Below are positions 38,951 through 48,423 of a stretch of DNA of 64,000 bases, piece by piece. A model generated the notes under the pieces. That model saw only the letters and a list, made by a program, of their open reading frames with translations. It ran no database searches and was not told where the DNA came from. Made by a program: the position numbers and the translations under genes. Every line of letters starts with the position of its first letter. The stretch's first letter is position 1. The stretch comes from Candidatus Vondammii sp. HM_W22 (GTDB lineage Bacteria > Pseudomonadota > Gammaproteobacteria > Chromatiales > Chromatiaceae): contig NZ_CP099567.1 in NCBI RefSeq assembly GCF_022530855.2, positions 434,001-498,000 of the forward strand, written 5' to 3'.

Positions 38951-39622
38951 ATGCCCAAAGGCTATTTCATCACCGGAACAGACACTGATTGCGGCAAAAC
39001 CGAAATCACCCTGGGCCTGATGCATCTGCTCCAGTCTCAGGGGCACTCGGTGCTGGGAATGAAGCCTGTGGCGTCAGGAGCTGTGCCGTCCCAGGCCGGT
39101 TTGCGTAATGAAGATGCACAGCGCATCCGGCAGCAGGGGTCCCATCAAGTTGATTATCAGCGGATAAATCCCTTCGCCCATGAACCGCCTATTGCACCTC
39201 ATCTGGCGGCAGAGCAGGCAGGGATGAGTATTGATTTTGACCGCATCAGCAGTTGCTATAAGGGTCTGGCAGCTGAAGCTGATATGGTTCTGGTTGAGGG
39301 TGTTGGCGGCTGGAGGGTGCCTTTGGGTCCAGAACGGGATCTCTCAGATCTGGCTGTGAAATTGGCTCTGCCAGTGATTCTGGTTGTCGGCCTGAAACTG
39401 GGCTGTATCAATCACGCGCTGCTGAGTGCGGAGTCGATACTCTCATCCGATGTAAAACTGGCCGGCTGGGTTGCCAACGTAGTAGACCCCTGGATGCTGG
39501 AGCCGGAGGCCAACCTGGAGAGTTTGAAGCAGCGTTTACAGATTCCCTTTCTGGGATTGGTGCCGCGCACGACTCGACCCACCCCGGAGGCGGTAGCTGC
39601 TTGTCTGACACTCAAGAACTAG
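38951..39622 (+). CDS. bioD: Dethiobiotin synthetase
   Basis: ATP-dependent ring closure of 7,8-diaminopelargonic acid with CO2. 223 residues. P-loop GTDTDCGKT at 9-17, KPVASGA substrate loop, and VEGVGGWRVPL. AAAGG precedes the ATG by ten bases. Last gene of the operon; the aminotransferase BioA (or BioK) needed for the step between BioF and BioD is absent here and must be elsewhere. A long palindrome begins immediately after the TAG. Confidence 0.95.
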   Translation: MPKGYFITGTDTDCGKTEITLGLMHLLQSQGHSVLGMKPVASGAVPSQAGLRNEDAQRIRQQGSHQVDYQRINPFAHEPPIAPHLAAEQAGMSIDFDRISSCYKGLAAEADMVLVEGVGGWRVPLGPERDLSDLAVKLALPVILVVGLKLGCINHALLSAESILSSDVKLAGWVANVVDPWMLEPEANLESLKQRLQIPFLGLVPRTTRPTPEAVAACLTLKN

Positions 39623-39727
39623 TGTGGTGTAACGTATAAAGGGCACATATCAGCGTGGCGAGAAGCCATTAGCCGCAAGGCGCGCCCTTTACAAAAGACG
39701 TAACACCACAGATGATGGCTTTTCGCC
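39623..39727. repeat. Complex palindrome directly after bioD
   Basis: Outer arms TGTGGTGTAACGT (39623-39635) and ACGTAACACCACA (39698-39710), perfect over 13 bp; inner arms AAAGGGC (39638-39644) and GCCCTTT (39684-39690); a further pair GGCGAGAAGCCAT (39657-39669) and ATGGCTTTTCGCC (39715-39727), one mismatch, which is incompatible with the outer pairing. Could be the operon end structure or a small mobile repeat. It starts one base after the bioD stop. Confidence 0.65.
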
Positions 39728-39739
39728 GCGCCCACAGGG

Positions 39740-39837
39740 AGGCCTACAAATGATCCAATCCTGCGTTGCAGTCCTTGTTAAGAGGGGGGCAGCCACTAAC
39801 TGCGGACCGCGCCTTGTCTTGAATCATTTGTGGGCCT
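39740..39837. repeat. Second palindrome, downstream of the first
   Basis: Arms AGGCCTACAAATGATCCAA (39740-39758) and TTGAATCATTTGTGGGCCT (39819-39837), paired at 17 of 19 positions with a 60-base loop. No coding frame. From 39838 to 40002 I see nothing recognisable. Confidence 0.65.
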
Positions 39838-40002
39838 CTGATACGTAAAGTCTGCTCAGTAGCCAGACTGCCACCGTTTGACATAAAATACCTCCACCGA
39901 CCGTATGCACCGGTTGATGACAGAGCAGCGCCTTCTCAATTCGCAATAACGACAATAGAACGGCTGTAACGCGCTTCTTACAAAGTGCAAAAAAGATCCT
40001 TA

Positions 40003-41162
40003 AGGGAGTCTCTAAAAACCTTCCCAAATCAGTGATACAACCAACCGTTGATAAAAGCCATGCAGCCAAGTTTTTTGATCATCAAGACCGACCTGAACTC
40101 CTTGAGCAACGGGGAGGCCCGCTGCCAAAGCAGGAAAGGACCGTGGACTGGGAGGCTTTTCGGGTATTGTTGGCTCTGTTTATAAAAACAGCGATCTCAG
40201 TAAAGGTGGGCGTCCATCTTACGATGCGGTACTGATGCTCAAGGTGTTGGTCCTACAGCATTTGTTCAATCTGTCCGATGATCAAACAGAGTTCCAAATA
40301 CCGGATCGCTATAGTTTTTGTCGTTTTCTTGGGCTGAGCCCGGGGAGGATAAGGTACCCGATGCTAAAACGGTTTGGGTGTATCGTGAGCGCCTGAAAGA
40401 ATAGGGCCTTGTCGGTAAACTCGTTTCAGAACTGTTGACCCAGATTAATGTAGCAGACTCCAGTGCTCGCAAGGGACAGATTGTAGATGCCGCTATCGCT
40501 CCAGTACCCAGGCAACGTAATAGACGAGAGGAAAATAGGCAGATCAAAGCCGGGAATAGCCCTGAGGCATGGAGTGATAACAAACGCCGCCAGAAGGATG
40601 TTGAAGCCCGCTGGATCATGGAGCATGGCAAAATCCACTATGGGTACAAAAAAACCACCGGCATAGACCGGAAGCACAAGGCCATTCACAAGTACGCCAT
40701 CACATCAGCAGAAGTTCACGATAGCTAGGTCTTCAAGGAACTGCTGGATGAGAACAATAGTAATGGCAGTGCCTGGGCCGATTCCGCTTACGGTAGTGCA
40801 GAGCGGGAGTCTGCTTTACCAGATGCAAATTACCGCAGTCATATTCATCGCAAGTCGACACGCAAACGCCCTTTGAATGAACGGGAGCAAGAGGCAAACC
40901 GAAAACGATCAAGAGTTCGGGCTCGAGTTGAGCACGTGTTTGCCCAGCAGGCTAATCGACTGGTGCGTAGCATCGGGCAAGTCAGGGCCGGCGTGAAGGT
41001 GGATATGATGAATTTGGTGTACAACATGCGTCGATTGGTGTGGCTGGCCGGATGAAGCGAGGTATGGGTATGGCTGTTGCCAGAAAAATGGGCGTGAAGA
41101 TACTGGGCTTTCCCGATTTGCTAGAGACTGTTGACCTTTGTAGAGTTCTTAGAGGTTCCAAA
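40003..41162 (+). mobile_element. IS5-family element type A, copy 2 (dead)
   Basis: About 1160 bp from AAGGGAGTCTCTAAAAACC to TTCTTAGAGGTTCCA. Transposase frame from ATG 40060 (MQPSxFFDHQDRPELLEQ) to TGA 41055 (MMNLVYNMRRLVWLAG). Breaks: frameshift near 40210-40240, in-frame TAG at about 40401 (YRERLKEstop), stop at 40726. Motifs as in copy 1: NLSDDQTEFQIPDRYSF, GQIVDAAIAPVPRQRNRREENRQIK, RKHKAIHKYAITS, RARVEHVFAQQANRLVRSIGQ. Its right end is a few bases from IS256 copy B. Confidence 0.87.
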
Positions 41163-41167
41163 GCAGA

Positions 41168-42445
41168 GACAGCCCTAAATTCTGTGTAACTGCCTATCAT
41201 TAAACCTAAACAAGGGGACGATCGACAAGAAAGAGCTCCAGGCGATAGCCCAGGCGGCCGCTAAAAACATCAAAACTGAAGAAGATCACAGCGAGTTTCG
41301 GCCAATGCAGCCCTCAACGTTGAACCGGATGATCACCTTGGTTTTGCCAAACATGAACAGTCCGAAGCGAGTAATAGCCGCAACGGCACGACCAGCAAGA
41401 CCTTGCAAACGGAAGATGGCCAGTTTGAACTGGATACCCCGCGAGATAGAGCGGGCAGCTTTGAACCTCAGCTAGTTAAGAAGCACCAGCGTCGATTTAC
41501 CTCAATGGATGACAAGATCCTCTTCTTGTATGCCCAAGGTATGACAACCCGCGAAATCGTCATGACATTCAAGGAGATGATGTATGGGGCCGATGTCTCT
41601 GCCACACTCATATCCAAAGTCACTGATGCAGTTATCGAACAGGTTGTTGAATGGCAATCTCGCCCCCTGGATGCGATTTATCCTATTGTTTATCTGGACT
41701 GCATTGTCGTTAAAATCAGGCAAGACAAGAAAATGATCAACAAAGCGATTTACCTCGCTCTGGGCGTTAACCTGGAAGGCCACAAGGAATTATTAGGGAT
41801 GTGGCTATCGGAGAATGAGGGGGCCAAATTCTAGCTGAACGTGTTGACAGCGCTTCAAAGCCGCGGTGTGAAGGATATTTTGATTGCCTGTGTCGAAGGC
41901 TTAAAAGGCTTTCCTGATGCCATCAACACGGCCTTTCCGGATACCCAGATCCAGCTCTGTATCGTGCATATGGTACGGAACTCGATGAAGTAGGTGCCTT
42001 GGAAAGACTACAAGCCTATCACGGCTGATTTGAAAAAGATTTACCAGTCCATCACCGAGGAAGAAGCCTTATTGGCGCTGGATAAATTCTCTGACCGATG
42101 GGATAATAAGTGCCCCCGGATCAGCCGCTCCTGGCGTGCCCATTGGGAGAACCTGAACACGCTGTTCAACTACCCGGAGGACATACGAAAGGTGATCTAC
42201 ACGACCAACGCCACTGAGTCACTGAACAGCGTCATTCGCAAAGTGATCAAAAAGCGGAAGTTGTTTCCAACCGATGATTCGGCGAAGAAGGTCATCCACC
42301 TAGCAATCCAGGCCGCATCGAAGAAGTGGACAATGCCGATCCGTCATTGGAAACCAGCACTGAATAGATTTATGATTGAGTTCGTAGAACGCTTAGCGGT
42401 ATATACTTAACCCCGGCTGTTACACAGAAAACTTTACAGGCTCCG
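41168..42445 (+). pseudogene. IS256-family element type 1, copy B (dead)
   Basis: Bounded by CTAAATTCTGTGTAACTG and GTTACACAGAAAACTTTACAGG. The start codon is damaged (ATCGACAAGAAAGAGCTCCAG) and the N-terminal part is frameshifted; from 41403 the frame reads [50 protein letters not shown] and LGMWLSENEGAKF-stop (41832). After LNVLTALQSRGVKDILIACVEGLKGFPDAI a second stop (41990) precedes VPWKDYKPITADLKK and the C-terminal half to 42410. Highly similar to copies A, C and D. Confidence 0.87.
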
Positions 42446-42564
42446 AAAAAGCCGCATATTTTCTGGAGAAAAGTGTTTTGCCAGTGTTAGGAGGAATACC
42501 TTTAGGGCTTTTCACCTTAGTCGAGCGGGTAAGTATCACCTAACCACTCCCTCAGGACAAAGAT

Positions 42565-43528
42565 TCAGCCCTCCAAGGTGGAAGTGGTTGCATTGGCAAA
42601 CCGGCCCTTGTTGCGGAAACCTCTGTTACGCACCTTGATCATCTTGATTCGGCTGTTGAGACTTTCTGCCGGACCATTACTTACTTCCAAAGCAACAGCG
42701 TTCAATATTCCCCACAGGTGATCCTTGATTGTTCCCGCCACTTTCTTGATTGGCTCCAGGCCACTGCGCACTGCCCATGACAACCACCACTCCTAGCCTT
42801 TCTTTCCCCATGTCTTGCTGGCATAGTGCCAGAGTGACATGACAAACTCTTTAGACCGCCCAGGGCACGGGCAGTCTTCAGCGTGCTGTCACGTAGCGCC
42901 TTGAACCGCAATTTCAGTCTGCGCGTCACATTCTCCGGGTTGTAGAGCCAGTCATACTGGCTGCCTTTAGGGTCTTCATAGCCTTCAGCCATCAGCGCTT
43001 TGTGCTCTTGGCAGCCTACCTTGTCTACTGCCTCACCGAGGTACTTGGCGATATGGAATTTATCAAAGGCAATCTTCTCTTCAACCCTAGGCAAGCTTTT
43101 CAGTGTGGCATTGATAAAGGCTTGGCCATATATCCATAGAGATACTTCCTATCGCTTTTCGCTGCTCTTCTGCCAGACTTTTCCTACCATGCCTTGAGCA
43201 TCGCCTTTTTGCGGTCACTGCCCACGTGTAGCACTGTGCCTGCATCCTGGTCTGATAAGGCTGTTACGTAATCATGGCGTTTCTTGAAGACCGTCTTATT
43301 AACACTAATACGTGTTGGGCTAATCTCTGTTCTACGTGCCAGTCCTCGCTTAACCGCTCGCTGCATAATTCCACCAATGGCATTCCAACTTAGCTCCATC
43401 AATCGGGAGACTGCCGAGATGGACGCCTCTTTCAACCAGTCGATCACCAGCGCCTCAAACATTGCAGTAAATCCAGAGCTCGGTTCCGCCCAGGGAACTG
43501 ACACGGTGACTACCCCCATGTTCTTCAC
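42565..43528 (-). pseudogene. ISL3-family transposase, broken
   Basis: Minus-strand pieces in order: VPWAEPSSGFTAMFEALVID, SISAVSRLMELSWNAIGGIM and DYVTALSDQDAGTVLHVG from 43528; then after a break near 43185 IAFDKFHIAKYLGEAVDKVG and YNPENVTRRLKLRFKALRDS; then after another near 42780 SGLEPIKKVAGTIKDHLWGI and AESLNSRIKMIKVRNRGFRNKGRF to 42565. This is the ISL3 DDE domain with its HIAKxL and NGPAESLNSRIK motifs. At least two frameshifts; the N-terminal zinc finger is missing. 42446-42564 is probably its left end. Confidence 0.83.
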
Positions 43529-43586
43529 ACTTCACTTTCCATGGACGGTCGGCGGCAACGGCTCATTCCCGCGTTCTGTATGGGAG

Positions 43587-43991
43587 TCAGGGCCTTGAGT
43601 ATGTACAGAGAAATATCTGTGTTTTCAGTTCCAGGTTTTGTACCGATAAATTACGTAATCGTCCCTGTCCTGGGAATAGACCACGATCATCGATATATCG
43701 GTAAGTGATGGAGTTCAATCGTTCACTCTCTTCACTATAAACGAGCTCTAATTGCCATATCTCTTTTTCAGTGGGGTTGTGACGATAGAATTCAAAACCC
43801 TTGATGTCTGCCAGAGTGGTGGTAGAATCCCTCCCTGTTACAACCGCTATCTCTTCACGTGACATTCCTATCTTTACTTTTGCCCATGCATCCGGGAAAC
43901 AGGGCCGCTTTAGGGCAATGGTATAAAAGCCGAACTCAATGGCCAGAGTGGCGAGAAGAAGCGCTGTTACAGCCAATAACTGCCTATTCAT
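43587..43991 (-). CDS. Small membrane-anchored protein, unknown function
   Basis: 134 residues from ATG 43991; the frame is open to 44063 but the extra residues look non-coding. A hydrophobic segment near residues 4-26 (LLAVTALLLATLAIEFGFYTI) anchors the protein. The rest is soluble and has IGMSREEIAVVTG, reminiscent of the BamE/SmpA helix pair, followed by strands (FYRHNPTEKEIWQLELVY). I cannot name it. The C-terminus runs to within 60 bases of the ISL3 remnant and may have been altered by it. Co-directional with the lipoprotein gene 59 bases upstream. Confidence 0.55.
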   Translation of the reverse strand: MNRQLLAVTALLLATLAIEFGFYTIALKRPCFPDAWAKVKIGMSREEIAVVTGRDSTTTLADIKGFEFYRHNPTEKEIWQLELVYSEESERLNSITYRYIDDRGLFPGQGRLRNLSVQNLELKTQIFLCTYSRP

Positions 43992-44050
43992 CTTTTTCTT
44001 GATGAAATGTAAATCTGTCCATTCCCCAGTTTGAACAATCTCTAAGATGG

Positions 44051-44413
44051 TTAGTCTTTGCAACGATAGTAGTGCCCCATTCTTTTTTGATGCTCAAAGC
44101 TGAAACCGGCAAACCCGCTGCTTGAAACCAAGTTAAAGTAGATGTAATCGGCATCTAGCTTATCGGCAAAAGGGGATAACTTTTTAATGCAGACTCCCAG
44201 CGCTCCTTGCAGGTCAAAATTTGCTTCGACCAATCCCAGATGACACTCTTTTGAAGCTATTAACGAGCAGTGTAACTCCGGGCTAGGTTTAAACTGCGAT
44301 ACAATAATTTTTCTGCCTGATTTGGTCTGGAGGTGTTGTTTGTTAGCCTCTTTAATTGTGCTACAACCAGATATGATGGCGGCGGCTACTATTAATAAAA
44401 TGGTAATTTTCAT
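44051..44413 (-). CDS. Small lipoprotein, unknown function
   Basis: 120 residues with a clear lipoprotein signal: MKITILLIVAAAIISGC, cysteine 17 as the lipidated residue (lipobox ISGC). The mature part contains four more cysteines (SPELHCSL, KECHLG, GVCIKK, YYRC) and a region DKLDADYIYFNLVSS resembling the DUF4156-type fold, but the similarity is weak. Probably outer-membrane or periplasmic. Likely co-transcribed with the membrane-anchored protein downstream. Ribosome site weak. Confidence 0.62.
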   Translation of the reverse strand: MKITILLIVAAAIISGCSTIKEANKQHLQTKSGRKIIVSQFKPSPELHCSLIASKECHLGLVEANFDLQGALGVCIKKLSPFADKLDADYIYFNLVSSSGFAGFSFEHQKRMGHYYRCKD

Positions 44414-44582
44414 GATGTTATCTGCTTCACGAGGTCGGTGGCGGCGCTGTAAAGAAATTGATTCCTAATTCTAACGGAAAATTGATTTTTGTCCATTCCA
44501 CGTAGTTGTCAGTTAGAAATCCCCTTTTGTTGTGAATAATAAGTGGGATTTGAATAAAATCAGTCTATTACTATTTTAGAAT

Positions 44583-44602
44583 GCTCAGATGGGTTTCTGA
44601 GC
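44583..44602. other. Short perfect hairpin
   Basis: GCTCAGA (44583-44589) and TCTGAGC (44596-44602), six-base loop, no T-run on either side. In the 490-base space between the lipoprotein gene and rph; the rest of that space is the repeat at 44614 and AT-rich sequence without genes. Confidence 0.3.
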
Positions 44603-44613
44603 GGGGTCGTTCG

Positions 44614-44885
44614 ATTATTTCAAGTGTGTCTTCGATCTCGTGATGCGTTTTGGGACGTTCCCAATCCCCAAAAACGCACTCGATCTTCGACAGCCTGCTA
44701 TTGCCCCAGCCGCTCTGCGTACGCGCCGCTTCGCCACACCATCGTTTTACTCGGCGCAGGCTCTACGCAGCACCCACAAATGGCTGGCCCCGTGTTCGGA
44801 AGCCTGCTTTGCTTCTCCTATTGCGCTATCGAGCGCGGCTTCATGGCTACCGGGGACTACCGGCCTTTGCTTCGTTCTCCATGGC
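44614..44885 (+). repeat. Dispersed intergenic repeat, copy 2
   Basis: Related to the complement of 34040-34252, sharing TCAAGTGT and TCTTCG at the left and CTACCGGGGACTACCGGCC at the right. This copy has about 75 extra bases (about 44637-44710) that form an imperfect hairpin around TGCGTTTTGGGACGTTCCC and CCCCAAAAACGCA. It ends about 20 bases before the rph stop. Confidence 0.7.
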
Positions 44886-44903
44886 CGGCAGAATTTAAAC
44901 GCT

Positions 44904-45626
44904 TTATGCTTTTTCGGCCAGAGCGGCCTGTTGTGTGGTCATAATCTGTTGAATGCCCTGTTTGGCCAAGTCCAGCATCGACTGAAGCTCATCCATGTGA
45001 AAGGCGTGACCCTCGGCAGTGCCCTGGACTTCAACGAATGCATTGGCGTCATTCATTACAACATTCATATCTGTTTCGGCATTGGAGTCTTCAGCATAAT
45101 CCAGATCAAGCACCGGAGTGCTTTGATAGATACCTACGGAAACAGATGCAAGTTGTCCGTGAATCGGATATTGACTCAGTTTTCCTGTTTCCAACAGGCC
45201 ATTGGCTGCATCACATAAGGCCACATAAGCACCTGAAATGGATGCAGTGCGGGTACCGCCATCGGCTTGTATGACGTCACAATCGAGGGTGATGGTACGT
45301 TCGCCAAGCGCGTTGAGATTAACCGCTGCCCGCAGGCTTCGGCCGATCAGGCGTTGGATTTCCAGGGTTCGTCCACCCTGTTTTCCCCGGCTTGCCTCTC
45401 GTCCCATGCGGCTACCCGTGGAACGGGGCAGCATACCGTACTCAGCAGTGATCCAACCCTGGTCGGCACCTTTGAGAAACCTGGGTACCTGCTCTTCTAC
45501 CGAGGCAGTGCAGATGACTTTGGTGTCGCCGAATGCTACCAGCACGGAGCCTTCGGCGTGTTTGGTGAAGCTTCGCGTGAAACTGATAGGACGCATCTGG
45601 TCCGGCTTACGGCCACTTGGTCTCAT
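44904..45626 (-). CDS. rph: Ribonuclease PH
   Basis: 240 residues, full length. Phosphorolytic 3'-5' exoribonuclease trimming tRNA 3' ends. Conserved blocks: [87 protein letters not shown] and [17 protein letters not shown]. Unlike the frameshifted rph of E. coli K-12, it is intact. Its ATG overlaps the phosphatase stop by four bases, so it is the third gene of a kinase-phosphatase-rph operon. yicC is divergent upstream, a gene pair conserved in gammaproteobacteria. Confidence 0.96.
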   Translation of the reverse strand: MRPSGRKPDQMRPISFTRSFTKHAEGSVLVAFGDTKVICTASVEEQVPRFLKGADQGWITAEYGMLPRSTGSRMGREASRGKQGGRTLEIQRLIGRSLRAAVNLNALGERTITLDCDVIQADGGTRTASISGAYVALCDAANGLLETGKLSQYPIHGQLASVSVGIYQSTPVLDLDYAEDSNAETDMNVVMNDANAFVEVQGTAEGHAFHMDELQSMLDLAKQGIQQIMTTQQAALAEKA

Positions 45627-46516
45627 TCTTTCTCCTGTTGATTATCTGTTTCATAAATTCCGATGGCGTTTTCCAGATTGGAAATGGCCCGACCCAGTTC
45701 TGTCTGTTTATCGGCGCGTTTTATGGCTTGTTGCTTGGAGGAAGAGGTTTTTTCCGTTGCATCGGTTATCTGTATAGCAAGAAGGGTGACGTTATCACTA
45801 TCAGGAAAACCTCTCTGTGTCGCCTCCTCTGCCAGGGAGCTGACTGCCTCGTTGATACTCATGTCACTGAATAGAGCATCCTCTATGAAACCTTCATCGA
45901 GATTACCCCAGAGGCCGTCACTGCAGAGCATTAGGACATCGTCTGGCTCAAGCTCCTGCTTCTCGATGGGAATGTTGGGTGCCACCGCTGTACCGCCGAC
46001 GCAACGTGTTACATAGTTGCGCTGGGGGTGCATCTCTTGCTCCCGGGCTGAGATTATGCCCTGCTGGTGAAGGCACTCAACATACGAGTGATCTATGGTT
46101 CTCTCATACACTTTGTGCTCGCGGAGCAGGTAAAACCGGCTGTCACCGGCATGAGCCCAATAGGCCGTATCGTTTTGAATCAGGACGACAACGGCCGTCG
46201 TTCTGGGGTCAATGGGTGGGTGCTGTTTTTTGCCGTAGTCGATGATGTTATCATGCACTTTATGCAGCAGGCGAACAAGAAAGCTCCCGGGATTTCGGAT
46301 GGGCTGGGGAGTGGAGTGCAGTACCTGCTCGCAAGTGTCGATTAATATTTGGGCTGCCATTTCACCCTGGGGGTGCCCACCCATGCCGTCGGCGAGTCCA
46401 AGTAGCGTACATCTAATGCCCTCTACCAGTATGCAGCGATCCTGATTGGTCTTTCTATCGCCTATCAGACTCTGTTTTGCCACTTTTCCAGGGATCGTGG
46501 TCAATTGCGGTTTCAT
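45623..46516 (-). CDS. PP2C-type Ser/Thr protein phosphatase
   Basis: 297 residues. PP2C metal-binding motifs: [12 protein letters not shown] (first Asp), [12 protein letters not shown] (DGMGG at 43-47), [21 protein letters not shown] and [13 protein letters not shown]. Soluble, with a C-terminal charged coiled tail ([20 protein letters not shown]). It would dephosphorylate targets of the kinase encoded immediately upstream; both junctions in the operon are 4-base ATGA overlaps. Resembles Stp1/PppA-type phosphatases; targets unknown. Confidence 0.92.
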   Translation of the reverse strand: MKPQLTTIPGKVAKQSLIGDRKTNQDRCILVEGIRCTLLGLADGMGGHPQGEMAAQILIDTCEQVLHSTPQPIRNPGSFLVRLLHKVHDNIIDYGKKQHPPIDPRTTAVVVLIQNDTAYWAHAGDSRFYLLREHKVYERTIDHSYVECLHQQGIISAREQEMHPQRNYVTRCVGGTAVAPNIPIEKQELEPDDVLMLCSDGLWGNLDEGFIEDALFSDMSINEAVSSLAEEATQRGFPDSDNVTLLAIQITDATEKTSSSKQQAIKRADKQTELGRAISNLENAIGIYETDNQQEKE

Positions 46517-47472
46517 ATTCCCCCCTTGGCTGCGAAATTGCCGTCGCTTGTATCATTTGACCATCCTGTTCCCTTGGTCAGGGCCTCCAGCATGGTTCCG
46601 GCATTTTGTGGCCTCAGCAGAGGGTCAACCTCCATTGCCCAATCGATGAGCTCCAGCAGATATTTTGGGTATCGCCTTCTGAACAGACCAGCTATCGGTT
46701 TCATTGTGTCATTGGCATGCCGCTCGATAGCCGATGGTGGCGGCTTTCCTTCGATACAGGCACGCATGGTTGCACCCATGGCATAAACATCGCTCCAGGG
46801 TCCGACATAGCCTGATGGATAGTACTGCTCGACCGGTGCAAATCCCGGGGTAACCACTTGTGATGATTGTTTACTGCGAGTGGTGGCAAATTGATGAACC
46901 GCGCCAAAGTCAAGCAGCAGTGGTGTACCACCGGGGCGCAGATGTATGTTACTTGGCTTGATGTCCAGATGGAGTTGGCCTTCGGAGTGAATCAGGTTGA
47001 GTGCATCGAGCACCGCCGGAAATACGGTCAACAGGAAGGTGGTGCTGAGTTTGCCTTTGTGCTGCTTGATATACCGACCGAGATTTTTCCCGTGCTCATA
47101 ATCCATTACCAAATAAGCAGTATTGTTGGCGAGAAAAAAAGTACGGATGTTGACTATATTTGGGTGTCGCAGTGTGGCCAGCGCGCGGGCTTCCTGGTAG
47201 AACAGTTTGCGTCCATTGTGAAACGTATCTTCCTTTGCCCGGCCATTTACCTCGATCCGGCTGTTGCTGCCTCTGAGCGCCAGTTTTTTGGGCAGGTATT
47301 CTTTGATGACAACATGGTCCTGTGTATCTTCATCTTCCGCTAGATAAATGAGGCTGAAGCCGCCGCTACCGATCAATTTAATGATAGAGTAGCAGTCGAT
47401 GACAGTGCCGGGTGGCAGGCTGTCCCGTTTTTGTTCCGCAAATGAAGAGATGGTTCGCTCCAGATAATCCAA
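46513..47472 (-). CDS. Hanks-type Ser/Thr protein kinase
   Basis: 319 residues, a kinase domain with no membrane segment or sensor domain. Gly-rich loop GSGGFSLIY at 35-43, Lys57 (VVIKEYLP), catalytic HLDIKPSN at 168-175 (HRD variant HLD), DFG at 188-190, and the APVEQY substrate loop with GPWSDVYAMGATM. All key residues are present. The lack of extra domains suggests a cytosolic kinase whose input comes from partners. First gene of the operon with PP2C and rph; the 51 bases to yicC contain the divergent promoters. Confidence 0.92.
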   Translation of the reverse strand: MDYLERTISSFAEQKRDSLPPGTVIDCYSIIKLIGSGGFSLIYLAEDEDTQDHVVIKEYLPKKLALRGSNSRIEVNGRAKEDTFHNGRKLFYQEARALATLRHPNIVNIRTFFLANNTAYLVMDYEHGKNLGRYIKQHKGKLSTTFLLTVFPAVLDALNLIHSEGQLHLDIKPSNIHLRPGGTPLLLDFGAVHQFATTRSKQSSQVVTPGFAPVEQYYPSGYVGPWSDVYAMGATMRACIEGKPPPSAIERHANDTMKPIAGLFRRRYPKYLLELIDWAMEVDPLLRPQNAGTMLEALTKGTGWSNDTSDGNFAAKGGI

Positions 47473-47523
47473 GTCTGAAGCTTTTTATCATACACTACCC
47501 AGATAACAAATCAGGTGGGCTCA

Positions 47524-48390
47524 ATGACAAGTAGTATGACGGCGTTCTCAAGGATCGAGCATCGTGACGAGCAGGGCGAGCTGATTTGCGAGCTACGTTC
47601 GGTGAACCATCGTTATCTGGAGCTTTCCGTCCGCGTGTCCGAGGAGCTGCGCAGTCTTGAACCACTAGTTCGTGAACGTCTGAATAAGCGGCTGGGCCGG
47701 GGCAAGGTGGATTGTTCTTTTCGCTTTTCCCCTTCGGCAAATGCGGCAGCTAATATGGTGGTAAATGAGCGTCTGGCGCAGCAAATTATCCAGGCTGCCT
47801 ACCAGATTGGAGCTTTGCTGCATGAGTCGGTTTCCCCAAAGGCGATGGAAATCATGCATTGGCCTAGGGTGCTGGAAGTAGAAAAACAGGATATGACGCC
47901 AATCCATGGTAAGGCTGCAGCGCTTCTGGATGAGGCGATAGACAGCCTGATTGAGTCTCGCATAAGGGAGGGAAGGCGATTGGCTGAATTGGTTGCCCAA
48001 CGCACCAGTGCTATGCGAATAGAGGTGGAGAAGGTCAAGCTGTTGATGCCCCGCGTGCTGGAGTCCGTGCGAAACCGCCTGAAGGCACGGTTGGCCGAGA
48101 TGAGCGAAGATCTGGATGAGGGGCGGCTGGAGCAGGAGATGGCCCTGCTGGCTCAGCGTCTGGATGTCGATGAAGAGATGGACCGGCTACAGACTCATCT
48201 GGATGAGGTAGACAGCGTCCTAGGGCGGGACGACCCCGTGGGACGACGGCTGGATTTTCTTATGCAGGAACTCAACCGTGAGGCGAATACACTGGCCTCT
48301 AAATCCAATGATGTGGAGTTGACCCGTGTGGCAGTTGAGCTGAAAGTTCTGATTGAGCAGATTAGAGAGCAGATTCAAAATTTAGAGTAA
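47524..48390 (+). CDS. yicC: YicC family endoribonuclease-like protein
   Basis: 288 residues from ATG 47524 (MTSSMTAFSRIEHRD, matching the MIRSMTAF start of the family); a GTG at 47515 is unlikely. YicC_N domain (ICELRSVNHRYLELSVRV) and C-terminal DUF1732 (DRLQTHLDEVDSVL, GRRLDFLMQELNREANTLASKSND). E. coli YicC is reported as an RNase affecting small RNA turnover. Divergent from the kinase-phosphatase-rph operon. An IS256 end begins about 34 bases after the stop, where gmk is usual in relatives. Confidence 0.94.
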   Translation: MTSSMTAFSRIEHRDEQGELICELRSVNHRYLELSVRVSEELRSLEPLVRERLNKRLGRGKVDCSFRFSPSANAAANMVVNERLAQQIIQAAYQIGALLHESVSPKAMEIMHWPRVLEVEKQDMTPIHGKAAALLDEAIDSLIESRIREGRRLAELVAQRTSAMRIEVEKVKLLMPRVLESVRNRLKARLAEMSEDLDEGRLEQEMALLAQRLDVDEEMDRLQTHLDEVDSVLGRDDPVGRRLDFLMQELNREANTLASKSNDVELTRVAVELKVLIEQIREQIQNLE

Positions 48391-48423
48391 ATCGCCAGCC
48401 TTTCGGCTATGCCGGAGATTGAG

